From MedAcidi-G1 sp000817085 (GTDB lineage: Bacteria; Actinomycetota; Acidimicrobiia; Acidimicrobiales; MedAcidi-G1): a stretch of DNA of 64,000 bases. Each line of letters opens with the position of its first letter. The stretch's first letter is position 1. The stretch spans positions 248,001 to 312,000 of the forward strand of contig JBJLAO010000002.1 of the NCBI GenBank assembly GCA_045568635.1, read 5' to 3'. The notes below the pieces were generated by a model. That model had not been told where the DNA came from, ran no database searches, and saw nothing but the letters and a program-made list of their open reading frames with translations. This document shows positions 19,312-28,614 of this stretch, piece after piece. The translations under genes and the position numbers were made by a program.

Positions 19312-20052
19312 TTATTTATCCAAAAATGCGTCACGAGCTTGATCGCCTATGCCCAATAGGTTCATCTCGAATGTATAACCTTGTTCTAGCCTGTAACGCT
19401 TCGAAAGATTCGTTTCTTCAATAGCGTCAAATGAGGCTTTTGCCGCTTGTATTAATGTTCCATTTTTTTCTGCGATCTTTGTAGCAGCCTCCATAGAAGT
19501 ATTTTCAAGTTTTTCACTTTCCACCACTTGAAGAACCGATCCGTAAGAAAATAGCTCTTGAGCGGTCGCAGTCTCACAGGTGTAAAGCATCCACCTTGCT
19601 TTCTGGGGAGGAACCAAACGCATAAGGTGACTTGCACCGCCGAGCGCTCCATTGTCTACTTCAGGAAGACCAAAAGTAGCATCATCGGAAGCTATGACGA
19701 TATCAGCGCTACCGGCTATCAAAATTCCACTCCCCAGACAGTGACCATTTACTGCTACTATGACAGGTATTTTTGAGTTATGTATTGCGTCGGCCATCTC
19801 ATAACAGGAATGATTAGCTTTCAAAATACCTTCATTTTCTGGAAGACCTTGCATTTCTTTAATATCTACTCCTGCACAGAAACCATTACCAGAAGAGCGC
19901 AGTAAAACGACTTTAATATTATTTTTTTGGTTGCTATAGGAACAGATTTTTTCTGCAATGAAGTACGCATCTGTGCTATTAAGTGCATTAACAGGCGGAT
20001 TATCCATAGTTAGAATCGCTATTCCATTATCTATAGTTTCATGCACTGACAT
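19312..20052 (-). CDS. Enoyl-CoA hydratase/isomerase family protein
   Basis: Second crotonase (246 residues). The oxyanion-hole segments are NGFCAGVDIKE and VNGHCLGSG, and TFGLPEVDNGALGGAS contains the catalytic Glu position. Sequence outside the motifs differs clearly from the copy at 16646, so it likely acts on a different intermediate. It is followed by nucleotidyltransferase and preceded by the thiolase/DUF35 pair on the same strand, 40 bp away. Confidence 0.85.
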   Translation of the reverse strand: MSVHETIDNGIAILTMDNPPVNALNSTDAYFIAEKICSYSNQKNNIKVVLLRSSGNGFCAGVDIKEMQGLPENEGILKANHSCYEMADAIHNSKIPVIVAVNGHCLGSGILIAGSADIVIASDDATFGLPEVDNGALGGASHLMRLVPPQKARWMLYTCETATAQELFSYGSVLQVVESEKLENTSMEAATKIAEKNGTLIQAAKASFDAIEETNLSKRYRLEQGYTFEMNLLGIGDQARDAFLDK

Positions 20053-20092
20053 ACTTCACTACTCCATTTCACTATTTAATATGTTACAGACA

Positions 20093-21280
20093 CTACCTTC
20101 TAAGCAAGACTGAAGAACCGTGTCCGAACAGACCTTGATTTGCTGTAATGCCTATTCTGGCACCTTCGACTTGTCGATTTCCTGCTCGCTGGGAAAGCTG
20201 CCAGTTAACTTCACACACTTGAGCGATGGCTTGAGCTGGAACGGCTTCTCCAAATGCTCCAAGTCCACCGCTTGGATTTACTGGGATCCTTCCTCCAATC
20301 GAAGTGCTTCCATCTCGTAAAAGAGTCTCTGCTTCACCGGGTTGACAAAATCCAAGCTGTTCGTACCAGTCAAGCTCCATAGAGGATGCCAGATCATAGA
20401 CTTCGGCAACATCTACATCTTCTGGCCCGACCCCTGCTTCTTCGTAAACGTATTTTCCAATTGATTCCTTGAACCCTGTTTCGCTTGGAAGGGTACTCGC
20501 CGAAGAGTCAGTTGCTAAATACGGTAGGTCTATTAGAGGATCTGGGTAAGTAGGAGTATTTAAAGCAATCGCTGATATTCGAACCGGATCAGACACTCCT
20601 ATCGATTTAGCATAATCAAGAGAAGAAACTACGACTGCCGCTCCACCATCACTTGTTGTACATATCTCTAAAAGTCTTAATGGATCAGATACCACGGGAG
20701 AGTTATAGACATCTTCCAGTGCGTACTCTTTGTTAAATCGTGCATTTTGATTGAATACTGCATGCTTACTATTTTTGACTTTGACTAGAGCGAAGTCTTC
20801 CTGAGTCGCTCCGTACAATTCCATGCGTCGTCTAGCATGTAAACCGAAATAGACGGGATTAGTTGCTCCAACCATATGAAAGCGAAGCCAATCAGTGTCG
20901 TCAGTTCTAGTTCCAGCATTAGGAGCAAGAAATCCGTCTGGCGTGGTGTCAGCTCCAACAACTAGAGCTACATCACATGCGCCAGAAAGAATCTGTCCAC
21001 GGGCGACAGAAAGAGCAGTAGCACCCGAAGCGCAAGCTGCATACGAGCTAGCCACTTGGGTTCCATTGAAACCTAAAGCACGAGCCATGGTTGATCCAGC
21101 GACATAACCGGGGTAACCGCATCTAACGGTTATTGCTCCAGAAATAAAACCGACTTCGCTCCATTCGACTCGGGCATCATCTAAAGCCTTCTTCGCAGCA
21201 ACGGTTCCATATTCAACGAAATTGCGACCCCATTTACCCCACGGGTGCATTCCAGCTCCCAATATCGCTATATCTTCCAT
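20093..21280 (-). CDS. Thiolase / non-specific lipid-transfer-type acetyltransferase
   Basis: Thiolase fold, 395 residues, of the SCP-x/Ltp2-like group. SYAACASGATAL holds the nucleophilic Cys region; NPSGGLGAFGEA and the late ITANQGLFGHGSS correspond to the other active-site loops. Members cleave 3-keto or side-chain acyl-CoAs, including sterol side chains, often with a DUF35 partner. That partner is encoded immediately upstream (2-bp gap), supporting a heteromeric complex. Confidence 0.85.
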   Translation of the reverse strand: MEDIAILGAGMHPWGKWGRNFVEYGTVAAKKALDDARVEWSEVGFISGAITVRCGYPGYVAGSTMARALGFNGTQVASSYAACASGATALSVARGQILSGACDVALVVGADTTPDGFLAPNAGTRTDDTDWLRFHMVGATNPVYFGLHARRRMELYGATQEDFALVKVKNSKHAVFNQNARFNKEYALEDVYNSPVVSDPLRLLEICTTSDGGAAVVVSSLDYAKSIGVSDPVRISAIALNTPTYPDPLIDLPYLATDSSASTLPSETGFKESIGKYVYEEAGVGPEDVDVAEVYDLASSMELDWYEQLGFCQPGEAETLLRDGSTSIGGRIPVNPSGGLGAFGEAVPAQAIAQVCEVNWQLSQRAGNRQVEGARIGITANQGLFGHGSSVLLRR

Positions 21281-21282
21281 TT

Positions 21283-21741
21283 CTAACTCTTATCCTGTTT
21301 CTGCTCTTCTAACAATGGCTTCCACATCCAAGTCAAGTAACGATTTTCAGAATCTTCATACAAAGTCCCAACTTTTACTTCAACTGACATGCCTATGCTT
21401 AGATCTTCAACTCTGTAACCATTTACTACCTGACCTATTATCACTATTTTTTCTTCTTCTAATTCTACCGCTGCAATAACAATAGGTTCATAAGGATCGG
21501 CCGCTATGAAAGGCGGCGGTGGAGGGTAGACACTATTTGTATAGGACCAAATTTTTCCAAATCTGCTTAAAAGAACTTCTTCCACTTCATCTTCAGGAAA
21601 ATTGGGGTCAGAACCTCCAAGATCTTTTGGAAAACAATAACTTCCAGATTTTTTAAAACGACCACCTATCAAATGTGCTTCTTCTTCAACAGTGAAGAAA
21701 CCTTCCACTGCTGGGATCTCAATTTTCATATCTTTAGCCAC
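21283..21741 (-). CDS. DUF35 OB-fold protein, thiolase partner with degenerate zinc ribbon
   Basis: An N-terminal segment that should form a rubredoxin-like zinc ribbon is followed by an OB fold (ending DLSIGMSVEVKVGTL). Only one Cys remains in the ribbon part (near SGSYCFPKD), so zinc binding by four Cys is not possible; the ribbon shape may persist without metal. DUF35 proteins usually bind SCP-x-type thiolases or aldolases and bring CoA substrates. Position, directly ahead of the thiolase, agrees. Confidence 0.75.
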   Translation of the reverse strand: MAKDMKIEIPAVEGFFTVEEEAHLIGGRFKKSGSYCFPKDLGGSDPNFPEDEVEEVLLSRFGKIWSYTNSVYPPPPPFIAADPYEPIVIAAVELEEEKIVIIGQVVNGYRVEDLSIGMSVEVKVGTLYEDSENRYLTWMWKPLLEEQKQDKS

Positions 21742-21760
21742 AGTTTTTTGCTTTCTGTCA

Positions 21761-22468
21761 TTAAAAAAGAGCGGATGTTAAGCGTTGTCTCCATGCGCTT
21801 GTTCTTGGATCATCAGGACCTAATAATTCAAGTAAATCTACGAACCTATCCCTTGCATCCTCGTCTGTTTTTACTTTTGCAATCAATTCAGTTAATTCCG
21901 AATCAATGTCGCCTACATTTTCGAGACGTGCTATCGCTAATACTCTTCTCGTTTCAGGGCTCTCAGGTATTTTTTCAAGAAATTTTATCGCCTCCTCTTT
22001 GTCCCCATCTTCATTTCTCGCAACAAGTAGTTGTGCGAGACTCGTAACTGCTACCGGATTATCAGCCTCTATTTCCAGAGCTTTCCTGAGGGACAGCTCG
22101 TCTCCACTGTTAATTAGTTTCTCTAATTCTGTCATTTCTTCAGAGGGAAGGAGTTTTTGAACAAAATCCCTTACAGCGTCTTCACCTTGTGCTCCAACAA
22201 AACTGCTGACAACATCTTTATTATGTATTGCGAAAACAGCCGGAATTGACTGAACCTTAAATGCTCCTGCAACGCCGGGGTTTTCATCAATGTTTACCTT
22301 GGCAAGAACAACTTTCCCATTTGTCTCTTCTATAACTCTTTCAAGTATTGGACCTAAGCTCTTACACGGACCACACCATGGCGCCCAGAGGTCAACTACC
22401 ACCGGAGTATTTTCCGAGCGTTCTAATACTTCTTTTTCAAAATCACTATCAGCTACTTCAAGAGTCAT
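21761..22468 (-). CDS. Thioredoxin-domain protein with TPR tail (YbbN/CnoX-like)
   Basis: The N-terminal thioredoxin domain has an intact WCGPC active site and cis-Pro (QSIPAVF), followed by a helical TPR-like domain of about 120 residues. It resembles YbbN/CnoX, a redox-linked holdase. ATG 22468 is preferred over GTG 22534 because GGTGG lies 6 bp upstream and because the longer start would leave 12 bp to the divergent phosphotransferase gene. Confidence 0.8.
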   Translation of the reverse strand: MTLEVADSDFEKEVLERSENTPVVVDLWAPWCGPCKSLGPILERVIEETNGKVVLAKVNIDENPGVAGAFKVQSIPAVFAIHNKDVVSSFVGAQGEDAVRDFVQKLLPSEEMTELEKLINSGDELSLRKALEIEADNPVAVTSLAQLLVARNEDGDKEEAIKFLEKIPESPETRRVLAIARLENVGDIDSELTELIAKVKTDEDARDRFVDLLELLGPDDPRTSAWRQRLTSALF

Positions 22469-22546
22469 CTTCATCCACCAAACAAGAAAACAAATTTCCT
22501 TACCTTTAGGGTAGAGAGATCCTCTTTCCTCCACTACCGTCTGAGC

Positions 22547-23575
22547 ATGAATACAACTCCGGGTATAAGAAAAAATGAGGTGCGAAAATGGTTAGATATA
22601 CATGTGAACGGGGTTGAAGGTGAGCTCGAGTATCACCAAATTATTGGAGGTCACTCTAATTTGACTTATACAGTCATGGAAGAATCAGGTCGAAAATGGG
22701 TTCTTAGACGCCCTCCGCTAGGACATGTTCTTGCAACTGCACATGATATGAGCCGTGAATACCGAGTAATTAAAGCACTCGCTGAAAGTGACGTCCCAGT
22801 TCCCAAAGTAGTTGGTCTTTGTGAAGACACAGAGATAAACGACGCCCCTTTTTATGTAATGGATTTTGTGGAAGGAGTAGTGGTACGTGACGCTGAAATT
22901 GCACGATCCCAGTCCTTCTCAGCTCGAAAGAAAATGGGTGAATCTCTCTTAGGAACACTTGTTTCTTTACATGCAGTAGACGTTGACCAAGTAGGACTTG
23001 GAAACTTAGCTAGAAAAGATGCTTATATCGAACGCCAGCTCAAACGCTGGAAAGCACAATTTGAACAATCTACTAATAGACAAATATCAGGTGTTTTCGA
23101 AGTTCATGACAAACTTTTGAGAAATATTCCTGAACAGCAAGGTGTCGGGATAGTGCATGGCGACTACAGATTAGATAATACGATCATGACAGAAACGGGT
23201 GAAGTGGCTGCGGTTTTAGACTGGGAACTTTGCACATTAGGTGACGTTCTTTCAGACCTTGCAGCAATTATTTCCTATTCAAATGATCTTACAGGTATGG
23301 AAACACAAGCAATGTCAGTTGAGGGTTTCCCTACCCCTAGGGAGGTGCATGACCTTTACGACGACTTGAGTGAAAGAGACCTTTCAAAATTAGATTTTTA
23401 TATATCATTTGCTTATTGGAGACTTGCTTGCATACTTGAAGGTGTTTATACAAGATATGCGGCAGGAGTAATGGGCAGTGAAGCCGATGCCGCAGCTATT
23501 GAAGTTTTTGGAGAACGCGTTCTTCTTCTAATTGACTTAGCTAACTCGACATTCCAAGATTTTTTGAAAGATTGA
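22547..23575 (+). CDS. Phosphotransferase-family protein (APH/ACAD10-like)
   Basis: Aminoglycoside-phosphotransferase kinase fold. GGHSNLTY is the nucleotide loop, VHGDYRLDN the catalytic loop with Asp, and VLDWE the metal-binding Asp. This subgroup is often found with acyl-CoA dehydrogenases (ACAD10-like) and probably phosphorylates a hydroxyacyl-CoA or similar, not an antibiotic. It fits the acyl-CoA region. The PAC2 gene follows after 4 bp. Confidence 0.8.
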   Translation: MNTTPGIRKNEVRKWLDIHVNGVEGELEYHQIIGGHSNLTYTVMEESGRKWVLRRPPLGHVLATAHDMSREYRVIKALAESDVPVPKVVGLCEDTEINDAPFYVMDFVEGVVVRDAEIARSQSFSARKKMGESLLGTLVSLHAVDVDQVGLGNLARKDAYIERQLKRWKAQFEQSTNRQISGVFEVHDKLLRNIPEQQGVGIVHGDYRLDNTIMTETGEVAAVLDWELCTLGDVLSDLAAIISYSNDLTGMETQAMSVEGFPTPREVHDLYDDLSERDLSKLDFYISFAYWRLACILEGVYTRYAAGVMGSEADAAAIEVFGERVLLLIDLANSTFQDFLKD

Positions 23576-23579
23576 ACAG

Positions 23580-24452
23580 ATGGAAAATAATCAAGAGAAT
23601 CTTTTCGAATTCATTCAACTTAAAGAACTTCAAGAACCTGTTTTGATTTTGGCTCTAGATGGCTGGATAGACTCATCTGGAATTGCTCGCAGTGTAAAAG
23701 ACTCACTATTATCAAAAGCCCAAACTCACCCGATAGTAAAATTCAACACAGACAAGCTTCTAGATCATCGTGCTCGTAGACCTATTCTTAATTTAAATAA
23801 TGGTGTAGTGGAGAATTTGGAATGGCCTTTGATAGAGCTTTCTCATATCGAAGGGTTGGAAGGACCTGATGCTTGCATATTGCACGGTCCGGAACCAGAT
23901 CATGGATGGAAAATTTTTGCTCAGGCTGTGACAAATATTTGCCACGATCTTGCTGTCTCTCTAGTAGTAGGACTCGGAGCGTACCCTGCTGCAGTGCCGC
24001 ATACCAGACCAACTAGACTTTCTTGCACAGCAAGCTCTTCTGAAATGGCCAAAAAACTGGATTTTGTTACAGCCTCTGTCAAAGTCCCTGCCGGGCTTCA
24101 AGCTGTGATTGAAAACGAAGTTTCTAAAACTGGAATTCCTTCTATAGGTCTCTGGGCTCAAGTCCCCCACTATCTCTCAACTGGACCCTACCCGCCTGCT
24201 GCAGTTGAGCTATTGGAGGGTCTGCGAAGTATCTCTGGTATTTACAGTCAAGATTTACAACTCGACCGAAAAGCTTTGAATACTAGGAGTCATTTAGATC
24301 AACTGATTGGCAGCAACGAAGAGCACCTAACAATGATAGAAAAATTAGAACTTGCTTATGATCAACTCAATAGCCCTGATGAGAGCTTGCCTTCAGGTGA
24401 CGATCTTGCTGAGGAGTTACAGAATTTTCTTCGTTCACAAGAAGAAAACTGA
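23580..24452 (+). CDS. PAC2-family protein (proteasome-assembly-chaperone-like)
   Basis: PAC2 family (290 residues): LALDGWIDSSGIA at the start, a central VGLGAYPAAVPHTRPT, and an acidic helical C-terminus. The family is widespread in Actinobacteria, and its relation to the archaeal/eukaryal proteasome chaperones is by fold only; the function is not established. Probably co-transcribed with the phosphotransferase. It converges on leuS with a 13-bp gap. Confidence 0.8.
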   Translation: MENNQENLFEFIQLKELQEPVLILALDGWIDSSGIARSVKDSLLSKAQTHPIVKFNTDKLLDHRARRPILNLNNGVVENLEWPLIELSHIEGLEGPDACILHGPEPDHGWKIFAQAVTNICHDLAVSLVVGLGAYPAAVPHTRPTRLSCTASSSEMAKKLDFVTASVKVPAGLQAVIENEVSKTGIPSIGLWAQVPHYLSTGPYPPAAVELLEGLRSISGIYSQDLQLDRKALNTRSHLDQLIGSNEEHLTMIEKLELAYDQLNSPDESLPSGDDLAEELQNFLRSQEEN

Positions 24453-24465
24453 TTTAAAAGTTTTG

Positions 24466-26940
24466 TCAGACCACAATGTTGATTAAAGCAGGGGGTCTGA
24501 CGATTACACGTTTAGGTTCCTGGTCGTTCAATAACTCTTTTATTCGTTCCGAAGTTAAAGCCAAGTTCTGAAGTTCTTCCTCAGTTAAATCAGATGCCAC
24601 TTCAATACGATCTTTGAGCTTTCCATTTATCTGCACTACTAGCGTTACTGTTTCAGATTTAATTTTGGATTTATCTGCTTCTGGCCAAGCCTCTAGGTGT
24701 ACGTGCCCCGAGTTTCTAATCTCCCAAAGTTCTGCACAAAAATGAGGAGTTGCCGGTGCCATTACTAAGAGAAGTGTGTCAATGGCAGATCCAAGCACTT
24801 CCACGTGAGCCTTATTCTCAGTTTGAACCCAACGGTACAAAGTATTTGTAAACTCCATGAAAGCTGCAACCGCTGTGTTGTAGGACCAACGATCATAATC
24901 GCTAGTGATTTTTTCAATTAAACGATTTGTCTGACGAACGATTTCTTCATCTTGTTTGTTTGTAGCCCCTTGTCTAAGTTCTCCTACCAAAGAGTTTTCT
25001 GGGTGTGCAATTCTCCAAACACGACTCAAAAATTTAGCGCATCCATCAATACCGAAATCTTCCCAATCAACATCTTCTTGGGGCGGCTTTACTTGTAGGT
25101 GTGCTAAACGTAAAGCGTCAGCCCCTTGCTGATCAAGGATTGCTTCTGGTGCTACTAAATTTCCTTTAGACTTTGACATTTTTGACCCTCCGAGGCGGAT
25201 CATTCCTTGTGTGAAAAGTCTTTTAAATGGTTCTCGTAGATCTTTTGGAGCTACTCCTAGATCTGACAGTGCCTTAGTAAAAAATCTTGCATACATGAGG
25301 TGAAGAATTGCGTGTTCCACTCCTCCTATGTATTGGTCAACAGGTAACCAGTGGTCGATAGCTTCTTCACTAAAAGGGCTTTCATTATTCCACGGGTCGG
25401 TGAATCTTAAAAAATACCAAGATGAATCAACGAAAGTATCCATTGTGTCGGTTTCACGTCTAGCGATTTCACCACATTTTGGACATTCAACTTTAAGGAA
25501 ATTTTCGTGTGTCGTTAGAGGAGACCTACCTGTCGGCATAAACTTTACATCATCAGGCAAATCGACAGGTAAGTCTTTTTCTGGGACTGCTTGCTCTCCA
25601 CAGGTATCACAGAAAATAATGGGTATTGGACAACCCCAGTATCTTTGCCGTGAAACTAGCCAATCTCTAAGACGATAATTGATTTTGTGTGAACCAATAT
25701 TTTGATCTTCAAGCCATTGAATAGCAGTTTGTTTAGCTTCCTTTATTTTCATTCCGTTAAGGAAGTCGCTATTTATAGATTCACCATCTCCTGTATAAGC
25801 CTCTCCTTCAAAATCTTTTGGTGGCTTAACGGTTCTAGTGATTTCACATCCATGTGCAATAGCAAAATCCCAGTCACGTTGATCTTCACCTGGAACTGCC
25901 ATAATCGCACCGGTTCCATAGGTCATTAAAACATAGTCAGCTAAAAACAGGGGAACAGGTAAACCTGTAAATGGATTTATCACAAAAGCCCCTGTAGACA
26001 CTCCTCTTTTCTCGATATTTCCTTCAGAAGAGAGCCGATCCATTTCAGAGCGATTAGCTACTTCCTGCCGAAAGGCTTCCACTGACGATTGATTCTCTTT
26101 TGTTACCAATTCATCGACTCGTGGATGTTCTGGAGACATCACTGCAAAAGTCATACCGAAACCTGTATCGGGTCGTGTCGTGTAGACATCTAAAGGAGGA
26201 ACATTTTCTCTTCTCTTGCCATTGATGTCAGCGATTGGTAAACCAAACTCAGCTCCTTCGGAGCGACCAATCCAGTTTTGTTGCATAAGTTTGACCTTTT
26301 CTGGCCATTCAACGGTATCCATGTCATCAAGTAGTTGTTGTGCATATTCAGTTATCCGATAAAACCACTGTTCCATCTCTCTACTTTCAACAAGGTCTCC
26401 TGATCTTTCACAAGTGCCATCAGCCAACACCTGTTCATTCGCTAGAACAGTCTGACAACCGGGGCACCAATTAACCGGGGCTCTATCCCTGTAGGCGAGA
26501 CCTGCATTGTAGAGCTGAAGAAAAATCCACTGAGTCCACTTCATGTACTGACTATCGTGACTATTAAAAGACCTTCTCAAGTCATAAGCTGCACCAATCC
26601 TACGAAGAGAGGCAGATAGTTTTTCAATATTTTCCTCTGTATGGATTCGTGGGTGGGTGCCTGTTTTTATTGCGGCGTTCTCCGCTGGAAGCCCAAAGGA
26701 GTCGAAGCCGATAGGCGACAATACTCCATCTCCTCGCATTGTCCGGTACCTAACCAACAAATCACCCATGGTGTAATTTCGCACATGCCCCATATGAGCT
26801 GGTCCACTGGGATAGGGGTACATAGACAAGACATAGTACGAAGGGCGCGGATCGTCATTATCAACTTCGTAGGTACCGTCGTCGATCCACCTTTGTTGCC
26901 AACGCGACTCTATTTCTTGAGGATTGTAGGTTTCAGTCAC
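24466..26940 (-). CDS. leuS: Leucyl-tRNA synthetase
   Basis: Class Ia aminoacyl-tRNA synthetase, charging tRNA-Leu. HMGH (49-52) is the HIGH motif and GSKMSKSKGN the KMSKS loop. Between them lie the zinc-binding Cys pairs (WCPGC; later CDTCGE and CPKCGE) and the CP1 editing domain with YTTRPDTGFG, the threonine-rich hydrolytic site. At 824 residues the length is normal for bacteria. The ATG at 26940 follows a 97-bp gap to tRNA-Ala. Confidence 0.97.
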   Translation of the reverse strand: MTETYNPQEIESRWQQRWIDDGTYEVDNDDPRPSYYVLSMYPYPSGPAHMGHVRNYTMGDLLVRYRTMRGDGVLSPIGFDSFGLPAENAAIKTGTHPRIHTEENIEKLSASLRRIGAAYDLRRSFNSHDSQYMKWTQWIFLQLYNAGLAYRDRAPVNWCPGCQTVLANEQVLADGTCERSGDLVESREMEQWFYRITEYAQQLLDDMDTVEWPEKVKLMQQNWIGRSEGAEFGLPIADINGKRRENVPPLDVYTTRPDTGFGMTFAVMSPEHPRVDELVTKENQSSVEAFRQEVANRSEMDRLSSEGNIEKRGVSTGAFVINPFTGLPVPLFLADYVLMTYGTGAIMAVPGEDQRDWDFAIAHGCEITRTVKPPKDFEGEAYTGDGESINSDFLNGMKIKEAKQTAIQWLEDQNIGSHKINYRLRDWLVSRQRYWGCPIPIIFCDTCGEQAVPEKDLPVDLPDDVKFMPTGRSPLTTHENFLKVECPKCGEIARRETDTMDTFVDSSWYFLRFTDPWNNESPFSEEAIDHWLPVDQYIGGVEHAILHLMYARFFTKALSDLGVAPKDLREPFKRLFTQGMIRLGGSKMSKSKGNLVAPEAILDQQGADALRLAHLQVKPPQEDVDWEDFGIDGCAKFLSRVWRIAHPENSLVGELRQGATNKQDEEIVRQTNRLIEKITSDYDRWSYNTAVAAFMEFTNTLYRWVQTENKAHVEVLGSAIDTLLLVMAPATPHFCAELWEIRNSGHVHLEAWPEADKSKIKSETVTLVVQINGKLKDRIEVASDLTEEELQNLALTSERIKELLNDQEPKRVIVRPPALINIVV

Positions 26941-27037
26941 GCCTTTGAGGCTACCTAACCTTTTAAAGACCTTTGTAAAAAGAGTTGCATTACTTGGAGC
27001 AAGTAGCCACTAGCTTCTGGTACGATTTCTTTCTTCA

Positions 27038-27110
27038 GGGGCTATAGCTCAGTTGGCTAGAGCGCCTCCATGGCATGGAGGAGGTCGGGGGTTCAATTCC
27101 CCCTAGCTCC
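27038..27110 (+). tRNA. tRNA-Ala (anticodon GGC)
   Basis: Full cloverleaf: 7-bp acceptor stem GGGGCTA/TAGCTCC with one G-T pair, D-arm GCTC/GAGC, anticodon stem CCTCC/GGAGG with loop ATGGCAT, and T-arm GGGGG/CCCCC with TTCAATT loop. The discriminator is A at 27110. The 3' CCA is not encoded, so it must be added enzymatically. Confidence 0.97.
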
Positions 27111-27182
27111 ACGTTCTTTTATATATAGCCTAAATTGACAGGCATTAATCAAATGATCGACAACTGGGAAAAGTAGTTTCAA

Positions 27183-27755
27183 TCAAGCCGATTGCTTTCT
27201 GTATCTAACGGGTTCTGTCACACCATCCCAGTTTTCTTGTGCTTCTATCCACGGGGCAAAAACTCCGCGAATCTCATTATTGTCTCCATGCAGCTCCAAA
27301 AAACAACCGATTAAATCACGAGTGTCGATGTATGCCACATCAGCATGTGACCACAATTCTGAAGCAACAGGGTATCCAGCACTAGCAAATCGCTTTGCTT
27401 CTGTTTTCACATCTGCATCTGGAACAAGCATCGCTATATGGTGGAAACCCTCTTCACCTTTTTTGTACATGTCTCGATAGATGGATGGTGCTTCCTCATC
27501 TTGCTGTATGAATTGAACCTGAGTTTCACCGTGGTATCCGAACGCATAATGCAACGGCGTTAAAAAACTTTCGCCGCGGTATGTCTGTGTTTCAGTCACA
27601 TGGTTTTCTGTTATAAAAAATGGTCCTGCTCCTACCGCCTTATGCCAGTTAAAACAAGTTTTTTCAAGATCATTAACAAACCAAGCGTGCTGAAATATTG
27701 GGTATCTGATTAACGGTTCCAATTCGTGTCTCCTAGGGCATGTGTCGTCCGCCAT
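27183..27755 (-). CDS. VOC-family (glyoxalase/dioxygenase-like) protein
   Basis: Two-module vicinal-oxygen-chelate fold, 190 residues. The first module begins IFQHAWFVNDLEKT with the first metal His; GFHHIAMLVPD starts the second module, and CFLELHGD supplies the Glu ligand. Members are epimerases, dioxygenases or isomerases; the substrate is unknown. Its start overlaps the end of the upstream SDR gene by 23 bp. A related VOC protein lies at 31637. Confidence 0.75.
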   Translation of the reverse strand: MADDTCPRRHELEPLIRYPIFQHAWFVNDLEKTCFNWHKAVGAGPFFITENHVTETQTYRGESFLTPLHYAFGYHGETQVQFIQQDEEAPSIYRDMYKKGEEGFHHIAMLVPDADVKTEAKRFASAGYPVASELWSHADVAYIDTRDLIGCFLELHGDNNEIRGVFAPWIEAQENWDGVTEPVRYRKQSA

Positions 27756-28515
27756 TTAACATGACGGTCATACCGGTAATGTAATCTGATCCTGGGCCGG
27801 CAAGAAAAACAAAAAGAGGTGAGCCATCTTCTATTGGGTCACCGAGTCTACCTAAAGGCATTTTGTCTTTAAGCCCCTGGACGAATTCAGGGTTTGCTGC
27901 TTCCCATGATTCCCATGCATCGGTTCGAAGAGAAGGATTTATTGTGTTTACGCAAATGGCATACTTTCCCCACTCGTTAGCAGCAGTCCGCGTGAGCGCT
28001 CTTATCGCTTCTTTAGTAGCGTTGTAGCAAGTGTTTCCAGGAAACCCTTGCATACCTGACCCAGAAGCAAGATTGATTATTTTTCCTCCTCCCTCTTTCA
28101 TATGAGGAAAAACTGCTTGCATTCCCCAAAGAGTTGCAGAAGCTCCCGTTCTAAAAGTGTAATCCCACTCATCATCATCGGTATCTTCAATTGGTGTGGG
28201 GATCGTTGATGTGCGCGGATTAGCTTCAGTTCCGAAGCCCTGAGCATTGTTAACAAGAATGTCAACTGTTCCAAATTCTTCCACTGCTTTTTCTACCATA
28301 GAAAATATTTGATCTTTCTTACCTACGTCGCAAGGGACACCAACTGCAATGCCACCTTCCGCTCTGATTTCTTCCGCCACTTCTTTGACGCGTGAAGGCG
28401 TCCGAGAGGCAACAACTACTTTTGCCCCCTCACGAGCATAAACAGTCGCAATACCCTTACCGATGCCCCGACTAGATCCTGTAACAATCGCAACTTTTCC
28501 TTCAAGCTGACCCAT
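27733..28515 (-). CDS. SDR-family oxidoreductase
   Basis: Short-chain dehydrogenase, about 260 residues. TGSSRGIGKG is the cofactor loop with downstream VVASRTPSR, whose Arg favours NADP; NNAQGF is a variant of NNAG; the active-site Tyr lies in CYNATK, and INPSLRTD follows. ATG 28515 is preferred over 28530 because TGGAG lies 5 bp upstream. It is coupled to the VOC gene by a 23-bp overlap and is divergent from the LLM gene. Confidence 0.85.
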   Translation of the reverse strand: MGQLEGKVAIVTGSSRGIGKGIATVYAREGAKVVVASRTPSRVKEVAEEIRAEGGIAVGVPCDVGKKDQIFSMVEKAVEEFGTVDILVNNAQGFGTEANPRTSTIPTPIEDTDDDEWDYTFRTGASATLWGMQAVFPHMKEGGGKIINLASGSGMQGFPGNTCYNATKEAIRALTRTAANEWGKYAICVNTINPSLRTDAWESWEAANPEFVQGLKDKMPLGRLGDPIEDGSPLFVFLAGPGSDYITGMTVMLNGGRHMP

Positions 28516-28614
28516 ACCCACTCCATTCATTAAATACTTGGATGCAGCATGTCACGATTTTTATCAAGTAGCCACATGGCGTACGGTCTTTCTTTGGAAT
28601 ACGAAAGAGAAAAA

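Noticed and set aside
24445..24464. AT-rich hairpin between PAC2 and leuS as a terminator
   Set aside because: Six A/T-rich pairs with an 8-base loop and no clear T-run; could be chance.
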